In this document: in pieces, positions 14,181-26,070 of the stretch
Numbering within the stretch: the first letter of the stretch is position 1
Layout: every line of letters starts with the position of its first letter
DNA from: Archilochus colubris
Taxonomy: Eukaryota; Chordata; Aves; Apodiformes; Trochilidae
Assembly: GCA_023079485.1 (NCBI GenBank)
Contig: CM041089.1
Coordinates: 12,291,001-12,355,000 of the forward strand
Length of the DNA stretch: 64,000 bases
Reading direction: 5' to 3'
The notes under the pieces: model-generated
Databases searched by the model: none
What the model saw: only the letters and a program-made list of their open reading frames with translations
What the model was told of the DNA's origin: nothing
Translations under genes and position numbers: made by a program

Positions 14181-14190
14181 TGTAAAAAGG
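14181..14190 (+). promoter_or_regulatory. TMEM86A: TATA-like box of TMEM86A
   Basis: TGTAAAAAGG is a TATA-like element inside otherwise very GC-rich sequence. If used, transcription would start near 14,210-14,220, leaving a 5' UTR of roughly 35-45 bases before the ATG at 14,256. A dispersed CpG-island start is the alternative. Confidence 0.45.
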
Positions 14191-14255
14191 CGCCCGGCAG
14201 GCAGCGGGCGGGCGGCAGCGCGGGCAGCGGGAGGAGGCGGCGGCCCGCAGCCGAC

Positions 14256-14276
14256 ATGGTGTCCCCGGTCACCGTG
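14256..14276 (+). CDS. TMEM86A: TMEM86A coding exon 1
   Basis: This tiny first coding exon encodes MVSPVTV. The ATG follows GCCGAC, an acceptable Kozak context (purine at -3). The exon is followed directly by a consensus donor, GTGAGT, at 14,277. Seven codons then join in phase 0 to exon 2, which begins VKSEGPKL. The joined N-terminus matches my memory of mammalian TMEM86A, which also starts MVSPVTVVKSEGPKL. The exon is within the CpG island, 15.6 kb from exon 2, and is too short to find by open-frame length alone. Confidence 0.92.
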
Positions 14277-14360
14277 GTGAGTGCGGGCCCAGCGGCGGGC
14301 GGGAGGGATAGCAGGGCCCGCGCACCCTTCTCCCCGTGGCTGCCCGGGAGGGCCCTCCCC

Positions 14361-14420
14361 TTACCGGGCGGTATCCTCGTATCCCCCCCTCACCGGGCGG
14401 TATCCCCCCCCTCACCGGGC
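14361..14420. repeat. Degenerate GC-rich tandem repeat at the start of intron 1
   Basis: The unit CACCGGGCGGTATCC plus a C-run recurs, about two and a half times, with spacings of roughly 37 and 24 bases. The last copy has CACCGGGCTGTGGG. It is a likely replication-slippage repeat inside the CpG island. Confidence 0.7.
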
Positions 14421-17400
14421 TGTGGGCGGCAGCCCCCCTTGTCTGCCTGATGCTCACCCCGGGCCCTCGTCTCCCGGCAGCTGTTGCTCCAGCGGTGCGG
14501 CGTCCGGGCACCTCCTGGCTGTCTCTGCGCCTCTTCCTCCTCTGGTCCCTGAGGTGTTTTTAAGGACCTGTCACACCTCTGCTCGGCACAGAGCGGTGTC
14601 CGCTCCAGCTGCGCTGCAGCAGCGTCCTGCGGCCCCCTCGGCCACGGCTTTGCTGTCCAGGGGATGGCCTGGGCTGAGCCTGGGGCTGTGTGGATCTTTC
14701 CACCGCCTGGGCCACCTTCCCCCGAGACCCGGTCGCCTCTGACAAGCCTGTCCGGTACTTCCACCGTGTAACGACATGAGATGGCACGGTGTCACCTGCC
14801 TGTCTCACCGGGCTGTCACCAATACCCGTCAGTCAGGGAGCGCCCTGTCCATGCGGGGCGTGTTGCTGGCTGATGGAGCGGTGCTGGTACCGAAACAGCC
14901 GTGGCTCATGGCAGCAATAGCAGGTCCTGGCCCCGCAGGTGAAGAGGGGATTTGTTGTTTCAGTGCTGAAAAAAGATAAAATGCTTTGAGCCAGAAGAGC
15001 AGAGAAGCTGTGCTGTCAGACACGCTGCTTTGCATGTTCCTCTTTCTAGCAAGCGAGGGATTTGTCTGAATACAGCAGCAGACCAATGCCTGCTGTGGGA
15101 GCACTTAACTCTTGCTGGGAAAGTTGGATGGTGCTCTGCTGCAGCACTGAACATCTACTGCTGGTGTCCTGCTTCCCTGTGGATCCGTGATCATCCTGTT
15201 TTGAAAGATTTTGGTTAGTGGCCAATCCGTTGTGTTCTCTCCCCTCCTTTCCCCCTTCTTGACTCACACAAAGCCAGGGTTCAAAACTTTTAAATTGCTT
15301 TGCCAGTTCTGTACAGCAGCTTGTATTGTCTCAGATGAATTTTCCCCCACTTATGACATTGTACCTGGTAAGTTCATCAGCAGCCTGGGGGTGACTTTTA
15401 TCTTTAGAGACAGAGGGAAGTAGCATGTAGATTATACCATTGTAGTGCCAAAGTTTTTTTTTTTTTGTATGCTTTTAAAGAATGACTGAGGAGGCTTTTA
15501 TTTTTGTGCTTCTGTGCTATAAGCTAAGTTCATCCTTAAATAATGCTTTTGGTTACAGTGAACTGTATATGTGTACAATGGAAGTGAAGTCTTATTCTGG
15601 GACAATATTGGAATGGCTCAAAAATGGGCAGAATTTGTTTCATAATTCACAGTAGACAGTACTGGGCTGTTAGGGCTGGTGAATCAGGGTGGTCTTGCAG
15701 AGTATATTTCAGCTGAGCTTTGAGAGGAGGCAAATGACTAGAGGATGGGGATGTGTTGGGGAGGGTGTTGTTCAGACTGGAAGGCTTTACCTACAACAGA
15801 AATTGCACTTAAGGAAAGGAACTTGGGAAGGAAAAAAAAAATCTACTTTTATCACTTTCCTTTTTGGCATGTAATAATGTAAATTTCTGCTCTGGCTTCA
15901 TCCCTGACATACCATCTCAGCTTCACCAAAAGCAGCTAATATAGAGGTGCAGCTGCAGAGAACTGGGGGGACAGATGAGATCAGGAGCTGTGACCAGATC
16001 TGCAGCTTTTACTGTGGCTGTAGAGGTGGGAGGGGAGGGTGTCTGATCCTCTGAGGAGCTCATAAAAAAAAGAGGTGCAAGCCTTCAGTCTGTTAAGGAT
16101 CAGTTCTTTGCACTGCAGTCCATGAAGGGAAGGCTGAATTGGTGCTGTGCAGCAGCCTGTGCTGCCCAGGAGCATGGTGTGGCCCTGCCACAGCTGCCAG
16201 CTGGAGCTGCACAGGAGGTGACAATTGGGGTGGCTGTACAGCTGGTGGCTCCCAGTCACTTGCTGAAGGGAACAGCTGTGGGCAACTGGTCTGAACACAG
16301 AGAGGTGCTACCGTGGGGCCCAGGCCTTATCTTGGTACTGCATTGCCTTTTGCTACACAGATAGAGCAGGTGTTTGGAGCTGGCATGGCTGTGGCTGCTA
16401 TGACACATGATGGGGACACTCTGTTGGGGCAGCACCTGAGGCACAATCAAATTAGGCTGAGGAATTGATTTGTCCACAGAGTGTGTCCTCTCCTGGTATG
16501 CTGCATCATTGGCCTCAGTGAGGAGGACACTAGGAGAGCACAGTTGGGAGTGACATGGCATTGCTTCCCAATTTCCCAAGTCATGGCCTCTGTACACAAC
16601 TGCAGCAGGTGGCCCTGGCTTCTTACACACAACCTGGTGCCATGCATCTCACCCCTCTCCTTCTTTAGGACTCTTGTACCACGAGTCAGATACCCTGAGC
16701 TCTCAGGTACAGCTGATCACTGGGAGAAACCATACAAGAAGGCATGGAAAGATGGAGGGGAAGCTGGGGAGACATCACAGCTCAAGCTGCTTATTGGCGT
16801 GGTTGCCAGGTGTGCATCATGGCCCAGAGTTTTGGCATGTCCAGCCCAGGCACAGGGAGAAACTACTGCACTGTGCAGACCTGGCTGAGTTGTTGTCTCT
16901 GGTGCTGCAAAATTTGGATGTGTTGAGGGGGCAGCATTCCCACAGATAAACAAGTCTTGGGCCAAAATATCTCTTAACATATTGTGCCAGCTGGGACAGA
17001 GCTCTGGGATGCTGCTGGTGCCAGAGTCATCTTTGGCTTGCATGGTGCTGGGCTGTGACAGAGAAGGATGCATTTGTCTGCCATTCCTCTTCCAGTTGGT
17101 GAGCAGTGCTCACTCTGGGTGGAAGTCACCTTGGAGGGAAATGTCTTACTCTGCTGGGCAAGCAAGAGAATCCTGCTTTGAAATTATTATTCTTGATCCT
17201 GCTCTGATTAAGAGCTGTTTTTTTCTGCATAAAGCCATGTGGGCTGAGAGCCTGCAGTTGGAGAGCAGTATTAATAAATGGAACATATGCTTTGAGGATA
17301 TTTGAGGTTTAATTCCCTTCTTGTTCAATCATCACTGGTCCCATCTTAATCAAAATCGTTTCTGAGACCTCATTAGCGATTTCTTTTGTCCTGTTTTGTT

Positions 17401-20400
17401 TTGTGTTTTTTTTTTTTTCCTTTCCTTTTCTTTCTTTTTTTCCCAACTCTTGGTTAAGCAGTTTTTAATGTGAGCTTGGGGGAGATAGCTCTTGCCCAAA
17501 GGCCCTTTCTGCCCAGTAGGCACCATGATTAGAGGGGCCACAAGTGTGCAGGAGATGAGCCTGGGGACAGTCAGTCATTCTGGCATTTATGTAAAGCTGC
17601 TTGTTCAAAGGGACCCTGTTTTCTCCCTAAAGTTAGGGCTAAACTTAGCATAAGGCTTCAGACCCCCTTGAGGAAAACAGGGCATGGGAAAGATGAAGAC
17701 ATTAATTGGTTGAGAATGGGTCCCTTCTGGGGAGCAGTTAGAGATGATGATACTGGTGTCTTTTTTAGCAAGGTGAGCAATGGGCTCTCCTTACAACATC
17801 CCCTCTGGCTTACCACAGTCCTGTGTGTGGGAGGGGGGTGGAACTCCTTGTTTGGGATAGACTTCTGCTCAGAAGCCATATTTTAACAATCCTTATCCCT
17901 TCCCTTTTATCCTCTGATGTATCTTCATCTTTAAACAGAGCTAGCTGGCTTGAGGATGAAGATGTTGATTTGGCTGCGTGAAGCAAGTCAAGCCCTCAGC
18001 CCCATTTCCCCCATAGGGTGGGAAGCAGGCAGCAACACTCTGGGAACAGCTCAGCTCTTCTTGGCCTCCTGGGTACATGAGGGATGCCACTGGGGGGAAA
18101 GGAGTATGAAGGTCACTTAGAAAAAGTGAGCAAAAAATCTGGAAGGTATGATCTGGAAGGTTATTTATTCAGCAGTGTCAAGTACTGAATGGACAGAGCT
18201 GGAGAAGTGGGTAGGTAGCATCTGAGTTCCAGAAGTGGGGCTAATCCCCAGTGATCCAGATGAATATAGAAACTGTAAGGGAATCACATTGTTTAGAAAC
18301 TCTGTGCTCTTGGAAATTGTAGCAGTAGTAGGGTCTAAGCATAGTTTTAAAGATTTCATAGTAGAAAGCTCCATAATCCTCAAACTGCTGTTGAAAACCA
18401 GAAAGCCAGATGACAATTTGAACTACTTCAACCCTTGCTTCTTAAAGAGACAACATATTATTTCTGCATTGATGAATATAGTGTCAGCAGCTAAGTCACA
18501 AGTAACTCTTGCAGTAGAGTGGTTAATTTTATTTGTTTTCTTTGTTTAGATGCAACAGTGTTGCTTTCATTGTGATTTTCCTGGTAACTTAAATGCACCA
18601 TAAGTTGGCATTGTATTCGGCAGGAGGCTGTAAACATACACAGGGAAGTATGGAACTTGCATAAAAAACCAGCCCATGTGAGTTACAGAAAAGAATTCGA
18701 AACATCTGAACTGAGTAAGAGTAGAGTAAAGCAGGAATCATCTCCTGGGCAGAATCTTAGTGACATTTGTGTCAGTCACACCTTTTGGGAGAAGCCTAAG
18801 ATCTTTTGTGCTACTAAGCAAAAAGCTGTGCTGGTTTATGCCAGCTGGAGCCCAGGCGTAGTGTTATACACCACGATTTATTTTTTCAGACTGAACTCGT
18901 GCAATCTTGTTGTGCCGTTGCCATTCCTTGCTGTAGCTGTTGCTTTGAGAGGGTGGCTTTAGATATGGGTGACTGAAATAGGAGGTGAGGAAGTGTGGGT
19001 TCTTTCAGGCTCTTCCCAGCCCCAGTGTGGCTGCAGTAAGCTGTCAGTGCTGATCACTGCTGCGGGCAGTGCAGTGGATTAAAGACTTCATTAACACAAG
19101 CATATCACTGAAATCACAGGCATGTGTTGTTCAAAGTGTGCTTTGTGCATTAAGAGAATGGGTCTGGTTCAGAAGCCTGTGTTTACAAATAATTCCTCTG
19201 AATGGACAGGGATGTATGTATTCTGCTGTCCTCTTTTTCTTTTCAAGTATCCACACTGAAAATACACTGAGGGCAACAGAAGAGCCAAAGTTATCTTTCT
19301 CTGTGGGTAACTGCACAACACAGAGGAAGTAATAACTCCAATGAAATTAGACTCCTAGAAAAAGATGGCATCTGGAACCTGTCTTCTGCTAGCATGTGGA
19401 AACTCTTGAACAGTGAAAATATTATTAGTTCCATAACTCCCTTCCCTCCTGGAGTGGCTGTTATATTAGCACTTAATTCTTCTACTGCCCTTCACGTCAC
19501 TCAATGCCCAATGGATTTCTCATCACATTAGAGATGCAGGTTTTGCTTCCTTCAGCATGCCCAAAAATGAGGATGATGGTTATTGCTTCTTCCAGGCTGC
19601 TTGTGCCCTTCCTATATCCATTTCTTATACTGCCATAATATAAACAGGATTTAAGCTAATGACATGTTTCTGTATGACAAGTGTGTCAGTCCAGAGCATC
19701 CCTCAGTGTAATGCTGAATGGGAACAAGTATCCAGGTGATATGGAGCAGAAAACTGTTCAGAAGATTACACACCACCAGAGCTGAAAGGAGGTAGGTGAG
19801 CTGGGTAAGAGCTTTCCTGAAAGATTTCAAGTGTGCTGGGGTGGGAAGGGTTGCAGACACCTGCAGAGAGCCTGGGGGTTCACATTGCACACTCTGACCC
19901 AGAATAGCACAAGGCACAGTTTGTCTCTGAGTGAGTGCAACTTGTGTCTCTTCTTGTGTTATTTTAATGTTTCAGGCTGAGCTTTGTTTTGCAAATCTGT
20001 TTGTTGGTGAGGATGGTGGCTGGTTTGATTCACCTAGCTGCAAGTTATGGACATGCCTTGTTTCTACCAGCAGGCTACACTTTCTCCTCAAAACTAGTTC
20101 CTGTAGATTACTGCAAAGCAGGTACTTTCCAAGTCAAGGGAGGTAAGACAAACCCTGTAACTGAACTGACCTGGGGACTTTTGTCAAGATTGAATGGTGA
20201 GGTGATATGGCACCTATTGACATCAGGTATTAAATTTCCAATTATGTATCAAAATGAGAGCATTTCTGCTAGCTGCAAGTAGCCACTGATTGAATTGTTG
20301 CTTGAGATTGAGGGTAAGTTTAATATTAAGCCACCTGCACATTTTTCAGCACATGTTAGACATGTTGGGCAGATCCTCAGCCTTACATGAGTTATTTTGT

Positions 20401-23400
20401 CTCCCATGCCTTCAGTAGAACTGGGCTTGTGACAGCTGAGACCATATCTTGGTTGCCATATTCCTTTTTGCTTGTGTCTTTTGGGTTTGTTATGGCATAA
20501 CCTGGAGCCAGCCAGGGTGCTTGTAAAGCAGTGATAACTTGTCCTCCATTGCAAGAAAAACTGAGCAGGTTGCGTGGCATTTCCCTGCAACCCTGATGCA
20601 AAAGGAGCATTCTGACAGGATTATCACTTAATTGATATTTGTGAAGTTTCCACTTGGCTCATGTCCCATGCATCTGTGGACTTGCACCTTCAATCTACAG
20701 GGTGTAACACTGCTAAGCTACTGCACTCTCATTTATGTGTATGACCCACAGTTGTATATGCAACCTGATTACAGGTTGTTTTGCAAGGAACCCTTATCAC
20801 TGTGAATCCTGGAGGTGCATGGGCTGGTGTTCGCACAGCTTAGTGTTTGCTTCTGCCCATTTCACATCTGCTGAGATTGGCTGGGAAAGTCTAATTTATC
20901 TTCATGCAATTTGTGTCTGATACTGACTTGCCCAGGTCACAAAATCTTGTCACGAGAATAGATATTGGAAAAAAAAAATCTGTTACTCCACATTTGTACT
21001 TTGACCTTATATCCTTCTGTCTCAAAAAGATATTGGTCACATGATAACATGAGGAGGGTTGCTGCTTTTTTATAAGGTACTAGAGTGGCACCTCTCTAAA
21101 TACACTTCTTTATTGCTGCAGATTGCTATTTTCCTTTTTAATACTCTTCAACATCAGTGTTTCACAAGGTTTCTGCCTACAGGACATGACACACAGGTAG
21201 AGCTTTTCAATCAGCTTTCCATTAGGCATAAGACAAGTTGAACTGTCCCTGTTGGGTTTCCCAGCACAGCCCTACTTGCTTTTGCCAGATTTTGCTGACC
21301 TTATTGCAGCTCCTTGTGAGGATTCATACCATGAAAATCCCTTGTGTGGAGCTGCCAGCCGTCCCAGCCAGGGGCAGCCTTCCCATTGCTTTCACAAAAC
21401 CATCACTGTGCCAGGTGTGCCTCTATCTCTTGTGTGAACCAGAAAGATGAGCTGCAGAAGTGCCCTTTGGGTGCTGCAGGTGCTTTCACCCTTGGCACAT
21501 CTTTAGGAAGGGCTGGTAGGGCTGGAATAGCCTGTCATGTGCCACCTGCCTTCTTTGCTACTGCTCTTTAGCTGTTCTGCAAAGGGCTATGAAAGCACTA
21601 ATGCCTGCAACACTCTTCATGTAGACCTGCATTATTCACTGTAGGCTGTAGGTAAAGTGAAGGCTTCTCAGCTGAAGAAGTTGTTTGGGTGGAAGGGTCT
21701 CCCTTTCCTCCCAAAAGCAGCAGAGCAGCCTGTGGCAGGGTAGAGCTTTGCCACGTGCCCATTTCCCCTGAGCACCCATTCTCCTGTCCATCCTCTCTGC
21801 AGTGGCTGTGCCATGGGGTGGCTGGGGCCCTCCAGCAAATCCATGTTGCAGTGGGTGGTGGGGTGCTGATAAGGCTGGGTATTGGAGAGTGAAGGTAAAA
21901 GGGGGATTTCAGCACTGGGGAGAAAACATTGTGTGCAGACCCCTCACTGCTGTTCCCTAGGGACTCTCCTGCCCTTGGTGCCCTTGGGACATTTTATTTT
22001 GGGTCTGCAACCCCACCTGACCTTGGTCACTGAGGAAGTGTGTGTGCCCTTTGAGTGGCAGCACTGCAGCTCTGATGAGCAAAGTGAAAAGCCATCCATT
22101 GTGGTACAGGTTTTTAAATATCTGCAAGGGGTTCTTTTTTGAGTGTTGCAGCAAAGGAAACGTTCAGAGAAACGTTTGTTTTCTTCTACACAGAAAGGAA
22201 GATCTGGAATCCCAGGAGGGAAAAGCTCTGGATGAGATGCTGGCAGGCAGATGCTATTTTCTGCTTTCATGTCTGAGAGCCAGTGAGCTGCCAGTGAAAG
22301 CATTTGTCTGTAACAGCTCCTTCAGCCCTGCAGACATTTGAATTCTTGACTGGTTTAACATTGTTGGTCATTTCCAGTGGTACATTGCCAACTGCACTCA
22401 GAAGGCCATATCCAAAACTGCTGACAGCTATAGGACTGCTGCATATGTGGAGTCAATTATTACCACTGCAGTTAAAAAACTGTTTTTAAAATAGCCCTGC
22501 TTGTGGTCCCATGCCAGTCTGATGGACAGGACAGGTGATGCTTGGTAATGGAAAAAAGCAAACCCAACCCAAACAAAACAAGCCCTAGCAAAACGAGATA
22601 CATTCAAGCAGAGTCTTCAGGGTGAAAACCCTGGCTGAAATGTTTGTCTTTACTTTGATTTTTATGAGTTAATGTCTGCTAAAGAAAGGCTTTGCCATCT
22701 TGAAGGCTTCCCTGCAGTCCTATGAAGCCAAGGACAGGTACCCCAGTGGCTTTCTAAGGTATTTCACTGTGCCTGATACCAGGGCTCCCTTCTGATAACA
22801 ACAGATCCTGCAGAGCAGAGGCAGGTTCTGGACATGCTGTTGCACAGCTTGTTGACCACAGTTAGCTGAGCTCACCCAAGTTCCTCTATTTGGTACAGAA
22901 CATACCTTTATGGATGCTATAGCTTCTTTAATGGCTGGAGGGAACACTGTGGTCCAGTATTTCAAAGGAGTTTTGGGCAATGCTGTCAAGCAGGAGTGGG
23001 CTTCTGATGCAACGTGTGGCACAGGCAGTGCCCTGATGTGGGGATTATTTCCTTGGCTCCTGAACTGCTCCAGGCTGATATGGGACCATTCCCTCACACT
23101 TCTAAGGCCTCCTGCAGAAGATTATCAGGAAGCTGTTGAAGGCAACACTCCAGTTTCCTATTTGTGTTTTTCCCCCACACTATTTTATGTCCTAGGTGTT
23201 TGCAGATACACTTTTAAGCTTGTGGGAATAGCAGCTGAGAGCTGCAATGTCCAAGAGCTCCCAGGTCACATTGGCTGCTGAGCCAACCTGGCCTCATCAG
23301 CAGCTCTGTAAGCATGGTCAGTGTGACTCTCAACACCCAGTGTTTTTTAATTTCTTCATTAAACAGCTGAATAAAAGACAGGACTGCTGTTGTATTCATA

Positions 23401-23929
23401 TTGCAGCTTGTTCCAGCATGGGCTTTACCATTTCTCTGTGAGTGGCAGTTTGTCTCCTCCTGCCTTAACTTGGGAAGGGGCAGAGGGAAGGCTGCCCAGC
23501 ACCTTGTCTGTTGCTGCTCATCTCCTTTACTGACTGCTGCACAAGGATTCATGGTTATAGCTATCTTGCTGTCCTCTGTAGGAGTCCACAAAGCTTGTCT
23601 CCACTTGAGAGGATCATCTATCATCTGTCACCTTGAATTACCTGCAGCATGTGCAGCCTGTTCAGGTGCTGTCTGCTTGGATGCCTTGCCCATAGCACCT
23701 ACAACACAAACATAAACTCTTTAATTAATTGCACAAATAGATTGCACCAACACAGTATCTGAAGCAGGCTGATTGGCTGGTTCAGTAACTCTACACAACC
23801 TTCCCTAGCAAGTACTTTTTCTCAGAATTTTATGCAGGAACAACTTGGGGCATTATATATGAGCTATTGCATTGCAGGTGAAAGGTTTTGCACTCACCTG
23901 AGCGTGCTGGTTATTATGAGTATTTCAGT

Positions 23930-25012
23930 AACCCTGTGGAGTGCAACACGTTGGTTAGCTGACCCCCATCTCATCCACCTCTTCCTCTATACACCTGTCT
24001 GTAGCAGACACCCACAACAGTTTCACCCCCATCTACATTTCCCTTAATTCCTACCCACAAGCTTTTCAACCTTTCTCTTGTGCATAAACAGCACCACCAC
24101 TGCCTCTCCTTGCTGGTCTGCCTTTCCTAAACTGCAGAGCCATCCATGACCACATTCCACCTACAGGAACTGTCCCTCCATGTTTTGGTGACTGATTATC
24201 CCAGCCATGCAACCTAACACAGATCTCCAGCTCCTCCAGATTATTCCCCATACTCCATGCACTGGTATATAAGCATTTCAGAGAGGGAGTCAAGCAATTA
24301 ATTTTCACTTTTCGTATCTGACCATTCCCAGCCACTTCCATGGTTACTTACCTAGTAGTGAGCCCTGAGTTTTTCTTGTCACATTTATCACCATTTCCCA
24401 GCTCAAGTGGGACAGCAGACTGAAGGCTGTCCTCAGGCTCATCTCTAGTGAGCCTGGTTTTATCCCCTTTCCCCCACTCCATAAGGGGTGCTAACTCCTG
24501 TGAGAAGATCCTTGTACCCCATCTCATGCCAGCAGGCTCAATGATGTATGTACCCATCCATGGCCAAAGAACCTGAAGCCCTGCTGATGACAGCAGTCCC
24601 TGAGCCAGGAATTAGCCTCTTGGCTCTTCCTGTTCCATCGCTGTCATTAGAGGGAGGGAGGAGAACACAACTTGTACACCTGATCCCTTAACTAATTGCC
24701 CCAGAGCCCTTAAATCTCTCCTGATTGCTTTTGTTGTTCTTGATGCCACTTCATGGCTACCTACCTGGAAGACCAAAAGTGGGTAGTGATCTGAAGGCCT
24801 CTCCAGGGTGGGAAGTTTACTCATGACATCCCCTATCCTGGTCCCAGAGAGGCACCAGACTTCTCTGTGAAGTTGCTCTGGTCTGCACCCTGGGCCCTCT
24901 GCACCCCTCAGGAGAGGGCCACCCACAACAATGACCTTTTTCTTTTCCTTTCTGGATGGGTCATTGTTCGGTGTTGGTGTAAGCCATATCCCCACAGCAG
25001 GTTAACACAGAG
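23930..25012 (-). mobile_element. CR1 LINE internal fragment: ORF1 esterase end plus ORF2 endonuclease start
   Basis: On the minus strand, 24,995-24,612 encodes an ORF1 esterase-like stretch (KKVIVVGGPLLRGAEGP, later GVQVVFSSLPL). A second segment near 24,530-24,460 gives RIFSQELAPLMEWG, matching the end of the same domain. The frame at 24,341-24,066 then carries the start of the ORF2 endonuclease (LKCLYTSAWSMGNNLEELEI). Residual endonuclease strand ETVVGVCYRQ follows near 24,010-23,980. The order ORF1 then ORF2 fits a CR1 element. The esterase nucleophile motif, normally GDS, reads GGP here, and stops and shifts break both frames, so it is dead. No reverse transcriptase or 3' tail follows. 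Confidence 0.8.
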
Positions 25013-25076
25013 CTGGTGTCTGGAGGAGGCTGTGTACTCATTTTCTGAGCAGGCCAATTTAGGGCACTTGTGGAGA

Positions 25077-25318
25077 GAAGAACATTGTTTGATACACCAG
25101 ACATTAGGAAGAAATTCTTCACCGTGTGGGTGTGAGGCACTGGAAGGGGCTGTTCAGGGAAGTTGTGGCTGCCCCATCCCTGTAATTGTTGAATGCCAGG
25201 CTGGATGTGGCTTTGAGCAACCTGTTCTAGTGGGAGGTGTCCCTGCCCATGCAGGGGGCTGGAACTGGAGATTCTTTAAGGTGCCTTCCAACCCAAACTG
25301 TTCTGTGATTGTATGATT
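25077..25318 (+). mobile_element. CR1 LINE 3'-end fragment, plus orientation
   Basis: The sequence begins with a recognisable CR1 3' block (GACATTAGGAAGAAATTCTT), continues through 'gaggcactgg' and 'ccatgcagggggctggaact', and ends with CTTCCAACCCAAACTGTT then TTCTGTGATTGTATGATT. That is the CR1 3' terminus with its short terminal repeats. It is a 5'-truncated insertion of about 240 bases in intron 1, only about 65 bases from the oppositely oriented CR1 internal fragment. Confidence 0.9.
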
Positions 25319-26010
25319 TCCTGGGACCAGTGCAAGGCTTAGGTACAGTGAACTTTGTCCAGCTTCAGCCTTGTCTCCTTGTGCCAGCTGGGTTGTCTTC
25401 ACCCCCATTGCTATGTAATTACAGGCAACTGACTGCAAATTGTTAAACAGGGTGCCAGCTAACAAATGTGGGCATGCCCCTGTGCATGCCACTTATTCTG
25501 GGGTAGAAGAGGTGGCTGTAAATTTTTTGGCTTGTTTAAGTGAGTGCAGCAGTGAGCACAAGTTTGCTCTGCTGCTCAGGAACAGCATAGATTTTCCCCA
25601 GATTGTACTCCCTAGTGAATCTTGGTTTATCCAGGTGGGAATCATCATCATCTCCCAATGCTGTGTAGCAGGGAGGTGCAAGAAGGGATCATCCAGCAGG
25701 GACCCCTGGGCTCCCAGCAAGTCAATGCCAACTTGTGGATATTGTGTTTCTTCATTAGCTAAATTAGCCTCTCAAGATGTCTTACACCAATACTAAATTG
25801 CAGCATGGTTGGAATGCTTGTGTTGTAGCATCATCTCTCACTGTTGAACAGCACCAAGAAGGAAATGAGCAGCATTTCCAAGTGGAGCAGAATGAGAACA
25901 GACAAAACAAGAAGGGATACTGTCAACCTTTGAATTCCTAGCAGGGAGGTGGATATCCAGTCCCTGAGCCTCCTGAGAACTCCATGTGCTAACACCAGGT
26001 TCTGTTTGAA

Positions 26011-26070
26011 GATCACAAAGTCACAGACTGGTTGAGGTTGGAAGGCATCATCTGGTCCAAAATCTCATAG
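26011..26070 (-). mobile_element. Short CR1 LINE tail, minus orientation
   Basis: GATCACAAAGTCACAGACTG followed by GTTGAGGTTGGAAGGCATCA and TCTGGTCCAAAATCTCAT is a diverged reverse complement of the last 60 bases of a CR1 element. It is very short, so the right edge is approximate. Confidence 0.7.

Larger units (their letters stand above)
13480..14700 (+). promoter_or_regulatory. TMEM86A: CpG island covering TMEM86A promoter and exon 1
   Basis: GC content and CpG density rise abruptly near 13,480 and fall after about 14,700, and CpG is depleted on both sides. The island covers the short first exon, as in most vertebrate housekeeping-type promoters. Its high GC opens long spurious frames on both strands (228 codons on +, 272 on -), with no protein motif in any of them. 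Features inside include a GGTACC-based tandem repeat at 14,093-14,112, a CRE at 14,167 and a TATA-like box at 14,181. Confidence 0.85.

Noticed and set aside
13454..14272. Long open frames on both strands (272 codons minus, 228 plus)
   Set aside because: They lie in the CpG island, where stop codons are rare. They overlap each other and the promoter, are Arg/Pro/Gly/Ala-rich and show no motif.
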